A stretch of 47,492 bases of DNA from Marinobacter halodurans (GCF_004327985.1 NZ_SJDL01000041.1:1-47492), one strand, 5' to 3'. Positions 35,116-44,223 are shown, counted from the first letter of the stretch. The notes: generated by a model from the letters alone, not told the origin. Translations and numbers: made by a program.

Positions 35116-36483
35116 ATGACTCAGGAATTCAAATTCAGTGATCCCGGCGAAGGGCTCAAGGAAGCGGAAGTTCTCGAAGTCCATGTCAGTGAAGGCGATC
35201 GCGTCCAGGATGGCGACATCGTGCTGACGGTGGAAACCGATAAGGCGAACACAGATGTACCGGCACCGTTCTCTGGAACGGTACGGAAAATCAACGCATC
35301 CGAGGGCGACATGGTTGAAGTCGGTGATGTGCTGCTGACCTACGATGAAGAAGGTGAATCCGGCGACACGGGCGAAGACAGCAAGGAGAAGGTATCCGTC
35401 AGCCGGAAAGACGACGACGCCCCACGCTCCGGGACGGATGAATCCGGGCGCGACAGCGACGAAGACGACAGGGAAAGCCAAAAACCGCAGTCATCGGAAA
35501 GCAAACCACAGAAAAAAGGCGCGAACCGCGAGCCGGTACCGGCCGCGCCCAGTACCCGGCGCCTGGCTCATGAGAAAGGCGTCGATCTGCACAACATAGA
35601 ACCCAGCGGCAAAAAGGGTCGTGTTACCGCAGAAGACGTCGAGGCAGCCGCGAGTACGGCAGAAAGCCAGAAACGAAGCGCCAAGCAGAGCACCAGCAGC
35701 CCGCGCGGCGGTTCAGGACTCATACCCGCGCAAACCGAGCCACCGCCCCTGCCGGACCTCAGTCAATGGGGCGGGATCGAGCGTGCGCCGCTACGCTCGG
35801 TCCGACGCGCCACGGCCCGCAACATGGCACTCTCCTGGGGCCAGATCCCGCACGTTTATCACCAGGATATCGCCGATATCACCGAGCTGGAACGTTTCCG
35901 GCGTTCGCACGAATCGGCTGGCCAGGTTCAGGGCGGCAAGTTCACTCTGACGGTGCTGGTCATGAAAGCGCTGGCAGCGACGCTTAAGCAGTTCCCGCGC
36001 TTCAATAGCTGCCTGGATGTGGACAACCAGGAGATTGTCTACAAGCGCTATTTCCATATGGGGATGGCCGTCGCCACCGACCGCGGACTGTTGGTGCCGG
36101 TGGTCCGCGACGTGGACCGGAAGAATCTGATCGAGTTATCCGCTGAATCGGCCGATATCGCCCGCAAGGCGCGCAACGGCGAACTCACGCGTGAGGACAT
36201 GCAAGGCGCCAGCATGACGGTGACCAACCCGGGTGCGATGGGCGGCTCCTCACTGACCCCGCTGATCAACCATCCACAGGTCGCGATCCTCGGCATGGGG
36301 CAGGCTCGACTGGAACCCGTGGTCCAGGGCGATCTCGACAACTACGACATCAGGCCCCGATTGCGCCTGCCGTTGGTGCTCGGTTTCGACCATCGGGTCA
36401 ACGACGGCGCCGACGCGGCCCAGTTCGTCACCAGGCTGATCCGCACCCTGGCCAACCCCGAATCCCTGCTGCTCAGCATCTAG
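35116..36483 (+). CDS. pdhC: Dihydrolipoamide acyltransferase E2
   Basis: 455 residues. One lipoyl domain (residues 1-78, lipoyl Lys43 in VETDKANT), a long, very acidic linker (about 85-140), a peripheral-subunit-binding domain (TRRLAHEKGVDLHNIEPSGKKGRVTAEDVE reading as two halves), a second linker, and the catalytic domain ending with FDHRVNDGADAAQF (active-site HxxxDG). It transfers the acyl group from lipoamide to CoA. The acidic linker fits a halophilic or marine host or donor. The gap to the E1 beta gene is 26 bases; E3 follows after 3 bases. Confidence 0.95.
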   Translation: MTQEFKFSDPGEGLKEAEVLEVHVSEGDRVQDGDIVLTVETDKANTDVPAPFSGTVRKINASEGDMVEVGDVLLTYDEEGESGDTGEDSKEKVSVSRKDDDAPRSGTDESGRDSDEDDRESQKPQSSESKPQKKGANREPVPAAPSTRRLAHEKGVDLHNIEPSGKKGRVTAEDVEAAASTAESQKRSAKQSTSSPRGGSGLIPAQTEPPPLPDLSQWGGIERAPLRSVRRATARNMALSWGQIPHVYHQDIADITELERFRRSHESAGQVQGGKFTLTVLVMKALAATLKQFPRFNSCLDVDNQEIVYKRYFHMGMAVATDRGLLVPVVRDVDRKNLIELSAESADIARKARNGELTREDMQGASMTVTNPGAMGGSSLTPLINHPQVAILGMGQARLEPVVQGDLDNYDIRPRLRLPLVLGFDHRVNDGADAAQFVTRLIRTLANPESLLLSI

Positions 36484-36486
36484 GTC

Positions 36487-37893
36487 ATGACCCATAACGA
36501 ACTCCCAACCCGTACCGAAGTTCTGGTGATTGGCGCCGGTCCCGGCGGTTATGCGGCCGCATTCGAGGCGGCACGACTGGGCCGGGACGTCACCCTGGTC
36601 AACGAGGAAGACGAACTGGGTGGTGTATGCCTGCGGCGTGGCTGTATTCCCTCAAAGACGTTGTTGCACCTCAGCGAACTGGTGCACGCCACCAAGGCCG
36701 CCGCGTCCGCCGGATTGACGTTCGAATCGCCCCGGGTGGAACTGGACCGTATCCGCGAGCACAAGGACAGCGTCATCGACCAGCTCACCGGCGGGGTGGC
36801 CCAACTTTGCCGGCAGCGCGGCGTGCGCGTGATCCGGGCTCGCGCCACGTTCGAGGACAACCGCACCGTACGGCTTGAAGGCGACAGCAATGCCTCACTG
36901 TCCTTCGAGCACGCCATCATCGCCACGGGTTCACGGCCGGTCCCGCTGCCAGGTACGGCTTTCGGGGGGCGGATCATGAGCTCGAAGGAAGCCCTGGAAC
37001 TGGAGGATATCCCCGACTCGCTGCTCGTTATCGGCGGCGGCTATATCGGCCTGGAAATGGGTATGGTTTATCAGGCATTGGGCAGCAAGGTGACCCTTGC
37101 CGAGATGACTGACCGGCTTATGCCCAATACGGATGCCGATCTGGTCGAACCGCTGAGCAGGACCGTGGAGCGGTTGTTCGAGGCCGTCCATCTCAACGCC
37201 AGGGCCAGTGACATGCAGGCTTCCGGCAATGGCGTGCAGGTCACGATCGATACTGGCGATGACGCCACCCAGCACGAATTCGACCGTGTATTGATCGCTA
37301 TTGGCCGTCAACCGAATACCGACAGCCTCAACCTGGAGGCTACCGACGTCACTCTCGACGACAACGGTTTCATCCGTGTGGATGGCGCCCGTCGTACCGA
37401 AGCCGACAATATCTACGCCATCGGCGACGCGGCGGGCGGCATGCTCCTGGCCCACAAGGCCATGCACGAAGGCAAGGTCGCGGCCCGGGCCATTGCCGGC
37501 CAGAACGCGGTATTTGATGCGCTGGCGGTACCGGCCGTGGTGTTCACCGATCCCCAGGTGGCCTGGTGCGGCTTGACCGAGCAGCAGGCCGGGGATGAAA
37601 CCCGTAACGTCGAGGTCTTGCGCTTTCCCTGGCAGGCGTCGGGGCGCGCCGTGTCCATGGGTGCCAGCCAGGGGCTGACCAAGCTGCTGGTCGATGCCGA
37701 CACGGGCCGAGTGCTCGGCGTGGGCATCGTCGGTCCCCAGGCCGAATCACTGATTGCCGAAGCCGTCCTCGCGATCGAGATGGGCGCCACAGCCGAAGAT
37801 CTGGCGCTCTCGATCCACCCACACCCGACGCTGACCGAAACCCTGGGCGAAGCCGCCGAACTGTTGACCGGGCAGGCGACCCATTACGGGTAG
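36487..37893 (+). CDS. lpdA: Dihydrolipoamide dehydrogenase E3
   Basis: 468 residues. FAD motif GAGPGGYAAA (16-25), redox-active pair Cys48-Cys53 in GGVCLRRGCIPSK, NAD-binding GGGYIGLEMG, second FAD segment YAIGDAAGG, and the C-terminal catalytic HPHPTLTE. The CLRRGC spacing differs from the common CLNVGC form but both cysteines are there. It reoxidises dihydrolipoamide with NAD. Last gene of the operon E1 alpha-E1 beta-E2-E3. Confidence 0.95.
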   Translation: MTHNELPTRTEVLVIGAGPGGYAAAFEAARLGRDVTLVNEEDELGGVCLRRGCIPSKTLLHLSELVHATKAAASAGLTFESPRVELDRIREHKDSVIDQLTGGVAQLCRQRGVRVIRARATFEDNRTVRLEGDSNASLSFEHAIIATGSRPVPLPGTAFGGRIMSSKEALELEDIPDSLLVIGGGYIGLEMGMVYQALGSKVTLAEMTDRLMPNTDADLVEPLSRTVERLFEAVHLNARASDMQASGNGVQVTIDTGDDATQHEFDRVLIAIGRQPNTDSLNLEATDVTLDDNGFIRVDGARRTEADNIYAIGDAAGGMLLAHKAMHEGKVAARAIAGQNAVFDALAVPAVVFTDPQVAWCGLTEQQAGDETRNVEVLRFPWQASGRAVSMGASQGLTKLLVDADTGRVLGVGIVGPQAESLIAEAVLAIEMGATAEDLALSIHPHPTLTETLGEAAELLTGQATHYG

Positions 37894-37990
37894 CACCCTG
37901 CGCTACCGGCGCTGCTTTGCCTGCCCTCTTTCCGCAGGTCGGGTGCCGGGGCCTATGGCGTTCGAGCATCCATCTGGACAGTGATCGGAG

Positions 37991-38060
37991 CGGCGCCATC
38001 ACCCCGGATAGGGCTTGGTCCCACTGATCAGTATTCCCAGACCGCCCAGATACTCTTCCT
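37991..38060. repeat. Right copy of the direct repeat flanking the dehydrogenase operon
   Basis: Contains the 3' end and the stop codon of the intact methyltransferase gene (ends at 37999). Matches 32711-32780 at 54 of 70 bases in the same orientation. Confidence 0.75.
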
Positions 38061-38691
38061 GGTGGTAGTCGTCCAGCCGCGACTCCAGAAATGCCCGGCC
38101 CCGGGTCCACTTTGCCTTGAGCCGGTCATGGTCGAGGTCCTCTGCCGTATCGATGCCCGTCACCTGCAGCAACCGGCTGTAGACCGGGTACAGGTAGCGC
38201 AGCAGACCACGCTCGGGGCGACTGCCCTGGAAATCCAGTATCACCAGGCGGCCGCCGGGGCGCAGGACCGCCACCGCTCTCTCCAAAGCCGCCTGCAGGT
38301 CATAGACGATGCCCAGGCACCAGGTCGAAATCACGGCATCAAAGGGAGGCTCAATGCCCCTGAGACGAGCGGCATCTCCCGGCGTGAGGACCACCTGCGA
38401 CCAGCCATTACGGCGCGCCCGGTCCCTGGCCTTCGCCAGCATGCCGAAGGACGGTTCGACGCCGACCAGCGAACCCGCCTCCCCCAGCGCCGAAACCAAG
38501 TAGGGGAAGTTGCGCCCCGTTCCACAGCCAATATCCAGTACATGCGCGCCATCGATACTCCCCAGCAGGGAAACACTGCGTTGACGGTATCGCTTTTCAA
38601 TCCCTAACAATCGCTGGAAAATAAATCCGGTCAGGGCATCGTAGTAGCGTGAAGCCTTGTCGTAATGGTCGCTGATCTCTTCGAGTTGCAT
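37999..38691 (-). CDS. Class I SAM-dependent methyltransferase
   Basis: 230 residues. Motif I is VLDIGCGTGRNF, followed by the acidic GVEPSFGML and the post-II segment VISTWCLGIVYD; the rest is a UbiE/phospholipid-methyltransferase-like pattern (YYDALTGFIF at the N-terminus). The substrate is unknown. ATG start at 38691. The gene is complete, but its last 150 bases have a degraded copy at 32719-32868, so its 3' end looks like the site where the dehydrogenase operon inserted. Confidence 0.88.
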   Translation of the reverse strand: MQLEEISDHYDKASRYYDALTGFIFQRLLGIEKRYRQRSVSLLGSIDGAHVLDIGCGTGRNFPYLVSALGEAGSLVGVEPSFGMLAKARDRARRNGWSQVVLTPGDAARLRGIEPPFDAVISTWCLGIVYDLQAALERAVAVLRPGGRLVILDFQGSRPERGLLRYLYPVYSRLLQVTGIDTAEDLDHDRLKAKWTRGRAFLESRLDDYHQEEYLGGLGILISGTKPYPG

Positions 38692-38894
38692 GGCAGGCGC
38701 GCCCCTTGTTTTTACATGAGTCGAACGATTTGTCCCAAACGTAAACCTTATAGTGATTACAGGGTCAAACGGCCAGGACGCGACTCCGAAGCTTCATGTG
38801 CCCGATCCGGCAGACGCCGCAGGCCAACAAAGTTTTACAACCACGCCCGTGCGAACGCCCGCGCCATTGGCTAGCATATCAGCGATAAACCGAT

Positions 38895-38938
38895 CGCCGG
38901 GGTGTCCCGCCGAGCCATGCCGGCGGAACACCCCGGCG
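38895..38938. repeat. Strong hairpin upstream of the zinc-ribbon gene
   Basis: Arms 38895-38912 and 38921-38938 pair over 18 bases with one mismatch around an 8-base loop. It ends 40 bases before the ATG of the zinc-ribbon protein. No T-run, so it is probably a structured 5' leader or an mRNA end, not a classic terminator. The surrounding 286-base gap (38692-38977) holds nothing else recognised. Confidence 0.6.
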
Positions 38939-38977
38939 TCCTCACGGATGGCCATCCACTCAAAAAGGAAAACTGCC

Positions 38978-39526
38978 ATGAAGTGCACCCGTTGCAAACA
39001 GGGCGAACTGACGCCTGACTTCCTCGAACCTCAGCTCCGCTCCCACGCCTGTAATCACTGCGGTGGCGACTGGCTGCTGGTCGAAGATTATGTGGCCTGG
39101 AAGGAGAACAATCCGGAGTTTACGGTCGCCGAGCACGCCGACTTCGAGATTGAGGATACCAAGCATGCCCTGCTTTGCCCGGTGACCGGCATGATCATGC
39201 AGAAGTACCACGTGTCTCACGACAGTGAACACAAACTGGATTACAGCCCCCAGGTGGGCGGCATCTGGATGGACCGGGGGGAATGGACATACCTGAAACT
39301 GGCCAATCTCGCGGGATCCCTCAACCGGATCTTTACCGATCACTGGCAACAGTCGATCCGTTCAAACAGTGCCAAGGAAACGTTCCAGGAGATCTACCAG
39401 GAGAAATTCGGCGAGGCCGATTACCGTAAAGCCCGCGAAGTCCGCGCATGGCTACAGGGCCACCAGAGCAGGGCGGACCTGCGCGCCTATATCCTGGCGG
39501 AAGACCCGTACTCTGCCGTGCGTTAG
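38978..39526 (+). CDS. Zinc-ribbon (zf-TFIIB-type) protein
   Basis: 182 residues. The N-terminal CTRCKQGELTP...CNHCGGDWLLVEDY is a zf-TFIIB-type zinc ribbon, and a second, partly degenerate unit (CPVTGMIMQKY...GGIWMDRGEWTYLK) follows, with one cysteine pair reduced. The C-terminal third is helical and charged. Possibly nucleic-acid or protein binding; function unknown. The start ATG at 38978 has AAGGAA eight bases upstream. Confidence 0.8.
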   Translation: MKCTRCKQGELTPDFLEPQLRSHACNHCGGDWLLVEDYVAWKENNPEFTVAEHADFEIEDTKHALLCPVTGMIMQKYHVSHDSEHKLDYSPQVGGIWMDRGEWTYLKLANLAGSLNRIFTDHWQQSIRSNSAKETFQEIYQEKFGEADYRKAREVRAWLQGHQSRADLRAYILAEDPYSAVR

Positions 39527-39678
39527 GTCTTGGCATTGGCCGGTGGCTCCTGCGCCCCGGCAAACGGCGGCGTGAGAAATGGCGGTCCAGGGAAGGCCCG
39601 GTGACGGCCTCCCCGATTTGGCGGTGGACTGGGTCACGCACCCCCTGTCTTCACTCGCGCCCGGCCGCCTGGGGACGA

Positions 39679-40176
39679 CTATTCCCGCCCCAGCATCCGC
39701 ATCAACACCCGGTCCTTCAGCACATGATGGTGATAGAGGGCGGCGAGGGCGTGCAGCAGGGCGATGATCATCATGGTGTTCATTGCCACCACGTGGACGT
39801 CGCCCATAAACTCCATGCCCAGGTACCAGGCCATGGCACCGAAGACCGGCACCAGCAGCATCAGCACATAGAGCAGACCGTGGGCCAGCTTCTGTACCTT
39901 GTCGAGCAGAGGATGGCCCGCGCTGATGGTTTCGGGGACGGGACTGGCCCGTCGCACAATCAGGCGGACAAGCACCAGGCCGAGCACCGTCAGTCCCACA
40001 TAGACATGAAACGTCCCCACCCAGTTCGTCTGGAACCCGGCGTTTTCCAGATGCTCGTCCAGTTGGTGACCCATCCCTTCGCTGACGATGTAGTTCGCAA
40101 CGATCAGTATCGCGATCGCCCAATGCAGGACGATCTGGGGCATGCTGTAGGCTTTCGTGCTTGTGGTGGTGGACAT
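39679..40176 (-). CDS. Cytochrome b561
   Basis: 165 residues, four membrane helices. Histidines likely to hold two haems: His18 in MPQIVLHWAIA, FHVYVG, KLAHGLLY and the C-terminal LHALAALYHHHVLKD. This is the bacterial b561 (CybB-like) family, which moves electrons between membrane quinol and other acceptors. ATG start at 40176. The next gene to the right is divergent, with an inverted repeat between them. Confidence 0.9.
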   Translation of the reverse strand: MSTTTSTKAYSMPQIVLHWAIAILIVANYIVSEGMGHQLDEHLENAGFQTNWVGTFHVYVGLTVLGLVLVRLIVRRASPVPETISAGHPLLDKVQKLAHGLLYVLMLLVPVFGAMAWYLGMEFMGDVHVVAMNTMMIIALLHALAALYHHHVLKDRVLMRMLGRE

Positions 40177-40283
40177 GATCGATCTCGGCTTCCTGTTGAC
40201 GGGTTCCTTGGGTAGCAGCGGATCGCCGTCGCCCGGCTCCGAGCCAGGGCGGCAGCCGGTCCTGACAGGGAGGAAGTCTATGC

Positions 40284-40304
40284 AAGAAACATTAAGTGTT
40301 TCTT
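40284..40304. promoter_or_regulatory. Inverted repeat between cytochrome b561 and the aminotransferase gene
   Basis: AAGAAACA-TTAAG-TGTTTCTT: perfect 8-base arms around a 5-base centre, followed directly by TATAAC. A plausible operator/promoter for the aminotransferase. An ATG at 40280 with a strong ribosome site (AGGGAGGAAG, 40267-40276) immediately precedes it and is in frame with the aminotransferase. Confidence 0.5.
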
Positions 40305-40495
40305 ATAACTCCCTCATGGCCTTGCCCGACGCCTTTGCGGCCGTCACGCTCTTTCAGGGGACTCGCCCTGGAAGCGGACTTCACATCGGTCAACCGGCCG
40401 AGGGGAATGTTGTCGGGGGCGGGTCTACAGTGACAGTAGGGGGCTGCCCTCTGTCAGGAAGCCCCAGCAACCGCTTGATATTGAGGAACGATCCG

Positions 40496-41875
40496 ATGAG
40501 CACCTTCGAGCAGGATACCGACACGCTGAAAGCCTGGGATAAGGCCCACGTCTGGCACCACATGACAACCGGGCAGACGGCAGACGCGGGGCTGACCATG
40601 TTCGTCCGTGGCGAGGGGCTCTGGCTCTGGGACATCGATGGCCAGGAATACCTGGACGCCACCGCCGGCGGTGTCTGGGTCACCAATGTGGGCTATGGGC
40701 GTCGGGAGATCGCCGATGCCGTCCACCAACAGCTGCTGGACCTGAATTATTTCGCCGGCTCCATGGCGAGCAAACCAGCGTCGGCGTTCGCCGAGAAGCT
40801 GCTGGGCAAGATGCCGGGCATGAGCCGGGTCTACTATTCCAGTTCCGGTTCGGAGGCGAACGAAAAAGCCTTCAAGATGGTGCGCCAAATCGCCCACAAG
40901 CATCACGGCGGCCGCAAGCACAAGATCCTCTACCGCGAACGCGACTACCACGGCACCACCCTGGCGGCCCTGAGCGCCAGCGGTCAGATGGAACGGCGCG
41001 AGCATTACGGTCCCTTCCTGCCCGGCTTTGTGGAATTTCCTCACTGCTGCGAATACCGCAGCCAGTTCGGCGACGTCGAGGACTACGGCGCCCGGGCCGC
41101 CCAGGCCCTGGAGGACGTGATCCTGCGGGAAGGCCCGAACACGGTGGGCGCGGTGATCGTCGAGCCGATTACCGCGGGTGGCGGCATCATCCCGCCGCCC
41201 GCCGGCTACCTGCAGGCCGTGCGCGACATCTGCGACCGGTACGACGTGCTGCTGATCCTGGACGAGGTGGTTTGCGGCATGGGCCGGACCGGAGCCTGGT
41301 TTGGCTACCAGCACTATGGCATCACGCCGGACATCGTCACCATGGCCAAAGGCGTGGCCTCCGGTTACGCCGCCATTTCCTGCACGGTCACAACGGAGCG
41401 CGTCTACGAGTTGCTGAAAGAAGACGCAGGCGACACCCTCGGCTATTTCCGGGATATTTCCACCTTCGGCGGCTGCCTCGCCTCCCAGGCCGCCGCCCTG
41501 GCCAATGTCGCGATCATTGAGCGGGAAGGCCTGGTGGAGAACAGCGCCCGCCAGGGTGAGCGGTTAACGGAAGGTTTCCGCACCCTGGCCGAACGTTACC
41601 CGATGATCGGGGACGTTCGCGGCAAGGGGCTGTTCCAGGGCATCGAACTGGTGACCGATCGCGCATCCCGCCAGCCTGTGGACGAGTCCGTGCCCATGGC
41701 CATCGTGGCCCGCTGCAAGGCTCATGGCCTGTTGATCGGCCGCACCAACCGCTGTGTCCCGGGTTTCAACAACGTGCTGAACTTCAGCCCGGCGCTGACA
41801 GCCACCGACCAGGAGATCGACACGATCGTCGAACGCCTGGACCGTGCCCTGCACGATGTGACGCCCACGCTCTGA
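40496..41875 (+). CDS. tpa: Class III aminotransferase, probably taurine-pyruvate aminotransferase
   Basis: 459 residues. PLP-binding Lys285 in VTMAKGVASGYAAI, Asp256 in ILDEVVCGMGRTG. The segments LDATAGGVWVTNVGYGR, KMPGMSRVYYSSSGSEANEK, RERDYHGTTLAAL and FRDISTFGGC match what I recall of taurine-pyruvate aminotransferase closely. That enzyme makes sulfoacetaldehyde and alanine from taurine. No sulfoacetaldehyde acetyltransferase or taurine transporter is adjacent, so the substrate could also be another omega-amino acid. Start ATG at 40496 with GAGGAA upstream. Confidence 0.88.
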   Translation: MSTFEQDTDTLKAWDKAHVWHHMTTGQTADAGLTMFVRGEGLWLWDIDGQEYLDATAGGVWVTNVGYGRREIADAVHQQLLDLNYFAGSMASKPASAFAEKLLGKMPGMSRVYYSSSGSEANEKAFKMVRQIAHKHHGGRKHKILYRERDYHGTTLAALSASGQMERREHYGPFLPGFVEFPHCCEYRSQFGDVEDYGARAAQALEDVILREGPNTVGAVIVEPITAGGGIIPPPAGYLQAVRDICDRYDVLLILDEVVCGMGRTGAWFGYQHYGITPDIVTMAKGVASGYAAISCTVTTERVYELLKEDAGDTLGYFRDISTFGGCLASQAAALANVAIIEREGLVENSARQGERLTEGFRTLAERYPMIGDVRGKGLFQGIELVTDRASRQPVDESVPMAIVARCKAHGLLIGRTNRCVPGFNNVLNFSPALTATDQEIDTIVERLDRALHDVTPTL

Positions 41876-41907
41876 GCCCCAGGCCCCGTCCCAAGAGCCG
41901 GGTGCCG

Positions 41908-41916
41908 TGCTATAGT
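41908..41916 (+). promoter_or_regulatory. Extended -10 promoter of the DUF2750 gene
   Basis: TGC-TATAGT is an extended -10 (TGnTATAAT-like) 30 bases before the DUF2750 start. No -35 needed or seen. Confidence 0.5.
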
Positions 41917-41945
41917 GGGCGACGCATGACACGGAGAGCTTTCCC

Positions 41946-42326
41946 ATGAATGAGGAACCACTGGACACCATCCTCGAACTCGACGGCGAGGAGCGATTCG
42001 ATTACTTCCTCGATACGGTGATCGAAGAGCGCGACATCTGGATCCTCGTCAACGGTGACAACCGTTTCCTGAAGATCGTATCCGATGATGACGTGGCCTA
42101 CCTGCCGGTGTGGCCCAGTGAAGCGTTTGCCGCCCACTACGCCGGCGACACCGACAACCTGTCTCCCAAACGTCTGACCCTGCCCGAGTTCTTCAACAAA
42201 TGGGTGCCCGGCCTGACCAAGGACGGCCTGGATGTCGGCGTCTTCCCCGGCACGGACGACACCCTGTGGATCATGTCGCCGGCCGATCTCAAGAAAGACC
42301 TGCAGGACGAAATGGCCAGTCTGTAA
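41946..42326 (+). CDS. DUF2750 family protein
   Basis: 126 residues, acidic, cytoplasmic. ERFDYFLDTVIEERDIWILV followed by YLPVWPSEAFAAHYA is the DUF2750 pattern. Function unknown. ATG at 41946, preceded by an extended -10 promoter. Single gene. Confidence 0.85.
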   Translation: MNEEPLDTILELDGEERFDYFLDTVIEERDIWILVNGDNRFLKIVSDDDVAYLPVWPSEAFAAHYAGDTDNLSPKRLTLPEFFNKWVPGLTKDGLDVGVFPGTDDTLWIMSPADLKKDLQDEMASL

Positions 42327-42347
42327 AGCGCCTCGCCAGACGGGACA

Positions 42348-42578
42348 CTAGTCCGACTTTCTTACCCAGCGGTCGCCTTCCTTGCAGTATTGCTGCTTGA
42401 CCGCCGCCCAGGCCACCTTGTGGGCCACCGTTTCACGGCTTTCGTCGCTCCGGCGGCTGTCGGGATCGCGGTATTCGTCCCATGCCGAATTAAAGGCTTC
42501 CAGATAGATATCCAGGGCGTGGGACGGCAGATGGTTGCGGACGCTGTCGGGCAGGTCCCGCCTGCGATGATAGGGCAT
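42348..42578 (-). CDS. chaB: ChaB family protein
   Basis: 76 residues. MPYHRRRDLPDSVRNHLPSH, DIYLEAFNSAWDEY and HKVAWAAVKQQY are the ChaB signatures. In E. coli it accompanies the ChaA cation antiporter as a putative regulator; here chaA is absent, so it stands alone. It converges on the DUF2750 gene. Confidence 0.92.
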   Translation of the reverse strand: MPYHRRRDLPDSVRNHLPSHALDIYLEAFNSAWDEYRDPDSRRSDESRETVAHKVAWAAVKQQYCKEGDRWVRKSD

Positions 42579-42648
42579 AAGGTTGGAATCCCCGTTCCGT
42601 GGTGAAACCCGGCTTACCGGTGACCATCATCGCATTATTCCCTGCGAG

Positions 42649-42981
42649 TCAGCAGAGTCGCTGACCGTTACTCACTCCGGAATCCGGGCTGACCAGGGCG
42701 ACGGCTCCGTCCTCGTTGTGAACGCCCGTCACCAGGCATTCGGAGACAAACGGCCCGATCTGCTTGGGCGGGAAGTTGGTGACCGCCAGCACCTGTTTGC
42801 CCAACAGCGTTTCCTTGTCGTAAAGATCGGTAATCTGCGCACTGGATTTGCGCACACCAACCTCCGGACCAAAATCCACTTTCAGCTTATAGGCCGGTTT
42901 GCGGGCTTCGGGAAAATCAGACACCTCGATAATGGTGCCGACGCGCAATTCCACTTTCTCAAAGTCGTCCCAACTGATCAT
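42649..42981 (-). CDS. csaA: CsaA-like tRNA-binding-domain protein
   Basis: 110 residues. [28 protein letters not shown] is the tRNA-binding (OB-fold) domain opening of CsaA/YgjH, and [20 protein letters not shown] completes it. CsaA acts as a chaperone-like protein binding SecA or preproteins in Bacillus; the role in gammaproteobacteria is less clear. Start ATG at 42981 with GGAGAA upstream. Confidence 0.9.
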   Translation of the reverse strand: MISWDDFEKVELRVGTIIEVSDFPEARKPAYKLKVDFGPEVGVRKSSAQITDLYDKETLLGKQVLAVTNFPPKQIGPFVSECLVTGVHNEDGAVALVSPDSGVSNGQRLC

Positions 42982-43185
42982 GCTGTGTTCTCCGTGTTCG
43001 GGTTTGCGGCACCGGGCTGCCTCACGGGAGAGGCCCGTGACCGGACACCGGTCTCGAACGCGCAGTCTAATGCGCAAAGCCGTCACTGAGCTAGAATGAG
43101 TAGCTGTCTGACGTTGGTCGCGCGGCCAGAACCTGCGCACGCCTTTCCAGGCCCTGGATAAACGGAATTATTTCGGAGCACACCA

Positions 43186-43776
43186 ATGACCCACTCCAAC
43201 CCCCAAGTCGATCGTTTCCTGAGTACAGCGACCCGGTGGCGCGATGAACTGACCGCCCTGAGGCACATCGTCCGCGACTGCCCGCTCAATGAAGAACTGA
43301 AGTGGGGCAAGCCCTGTTACACGTTTGAAGGCAGCAACGTCCTGATCCTGCAAGGCTTCAAGGATTTCTGCGCACTCCTGTTCACCAAGGGGGCGCTGCT
43401 GGACGACCCGGCCGGTATCCTCAGGAAGCCCGGCGAAAACACCCAGTCCGCCCGCCGGGTGACGTTTACCTGTACCCAGGCCGTTGGCGAGCTGGAACCT
43501 GTCCTCAAAGCCTATATCGAAGCCGCCATTGATGTGGAGAAAGCCGGGCTGACCATCGATTTCAACGACAAGCACGCGCTCACCTACCCGGAAGAACTTC
43601 AGCGCAAGCTGGATGAAGATCCGGCCCTGAAGGCCGCTTTCGAGGGCCTGACGCCCGGGCGCCGGCGCGCGTACAACCTTTATTTCTCGGGGGCCAGGCA
43701 ATCCAGCACCCGCGAGTCGCGGATCGAGAAATGCCGTCCGAAAATCATGGACGGCCTGGGGCCGAATGATCGCTGA
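43186..43776 (+). CDS. YdeI/OmpD-associated (DUF1801-type) family protein
   Basis: 196 residues. The N-terminal domain (LRHIVRDCPLNEELKWGKPCYTFEG, CALLFTKGALL) is DUF1801; the C-terminal YPEELQRKLDEDPALKAAFEGLTPGRRRAYNLYF is the YdeI/OmpD-associated part. Bacillus YdeI-type proteins are linked to antimicrobial-peptide or stress resistance, but the mechanism is not known. GGAG lies seven bases before the ATG at 43186. Confidence 0.88.
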   Translation: MTHSNPQVDRFLSTATRWRDELTALRHIVRDCPLNEELKWGKPCYTFEGSNVLILQGFKDFCALLFTKGALLDDPAGILRKPGENTQSARRVTFTCTQAVGELEPVLKAYIEAAIDVEKAGLTIDFNDKHALTYPEELQRKLDEDPALKAAFEGLTPGRRRAYNLYFSGARQSSTRESRIEKCRPKIMDGLGPNDR

Positions 43777-43872
43777 TCGCCGCCGGTCCGGTGCTCTCTT
43801 GCGGGTGACACTTGAGGGCGCAGGCGGTCATTTCTGCTACCCTGCTCCTTGCAATGGATCAAGGAGTGCCCG

Positions 43873-44223
43873 ATGTCCGAACAAGCCCTGAAAGCCCTGT
43901 CCGATATGGCCAGCGAGGCCCACGCCCGCATCCAGGCGGCGCACCAGCACATCAATCCAGTCGTGGGCGTGCGCCGGGGCATGCGAGACATCGGGATACC
44001 GGCCGATGCCATGACCATCGACTGCCTGCAGACCCGTCGGCGCATCGTGATGGTGCTTCATGATGAAGACCCGGGGGCCCTGCTCTACCAGTTTTCCACC
44101 ATCGATGAAGAGATCGGGATGGATTTCCAGCGCATGCCGCTGGCCGACATGAGCACGGGCAAACTGTTCGACTGGATAGAGGACTACTTTTCGGACGAGG
44201 CAACGCCCGGCGCGCCCCATTGA
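43873..44223 (+). CDS. Conserved hypothetical protein
   Basis: 116 residues, cytoplasmic, no motif recognised. Contains QTRRRIVMVLHDEDPGALLYQF and GKLFDWIEDYF. I recall similar small proteins in marine gammaproteobacteria without known function. Start ATG at 43873 has AAGGAG six bases upstream, so the upstream in-frame ATG at 43849 is not used. Confidence 0.7.
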   Translation: MSEQALKALSDMASEAHARIQAAHQHINPVVGVRRGMRDIGIPADAMTIDCLQTRRRIVMVLHDEDPGALLYQFSTIDEEIGMDFQRMPLADMSTGKLFDWIEDYFSDEATPGAPH

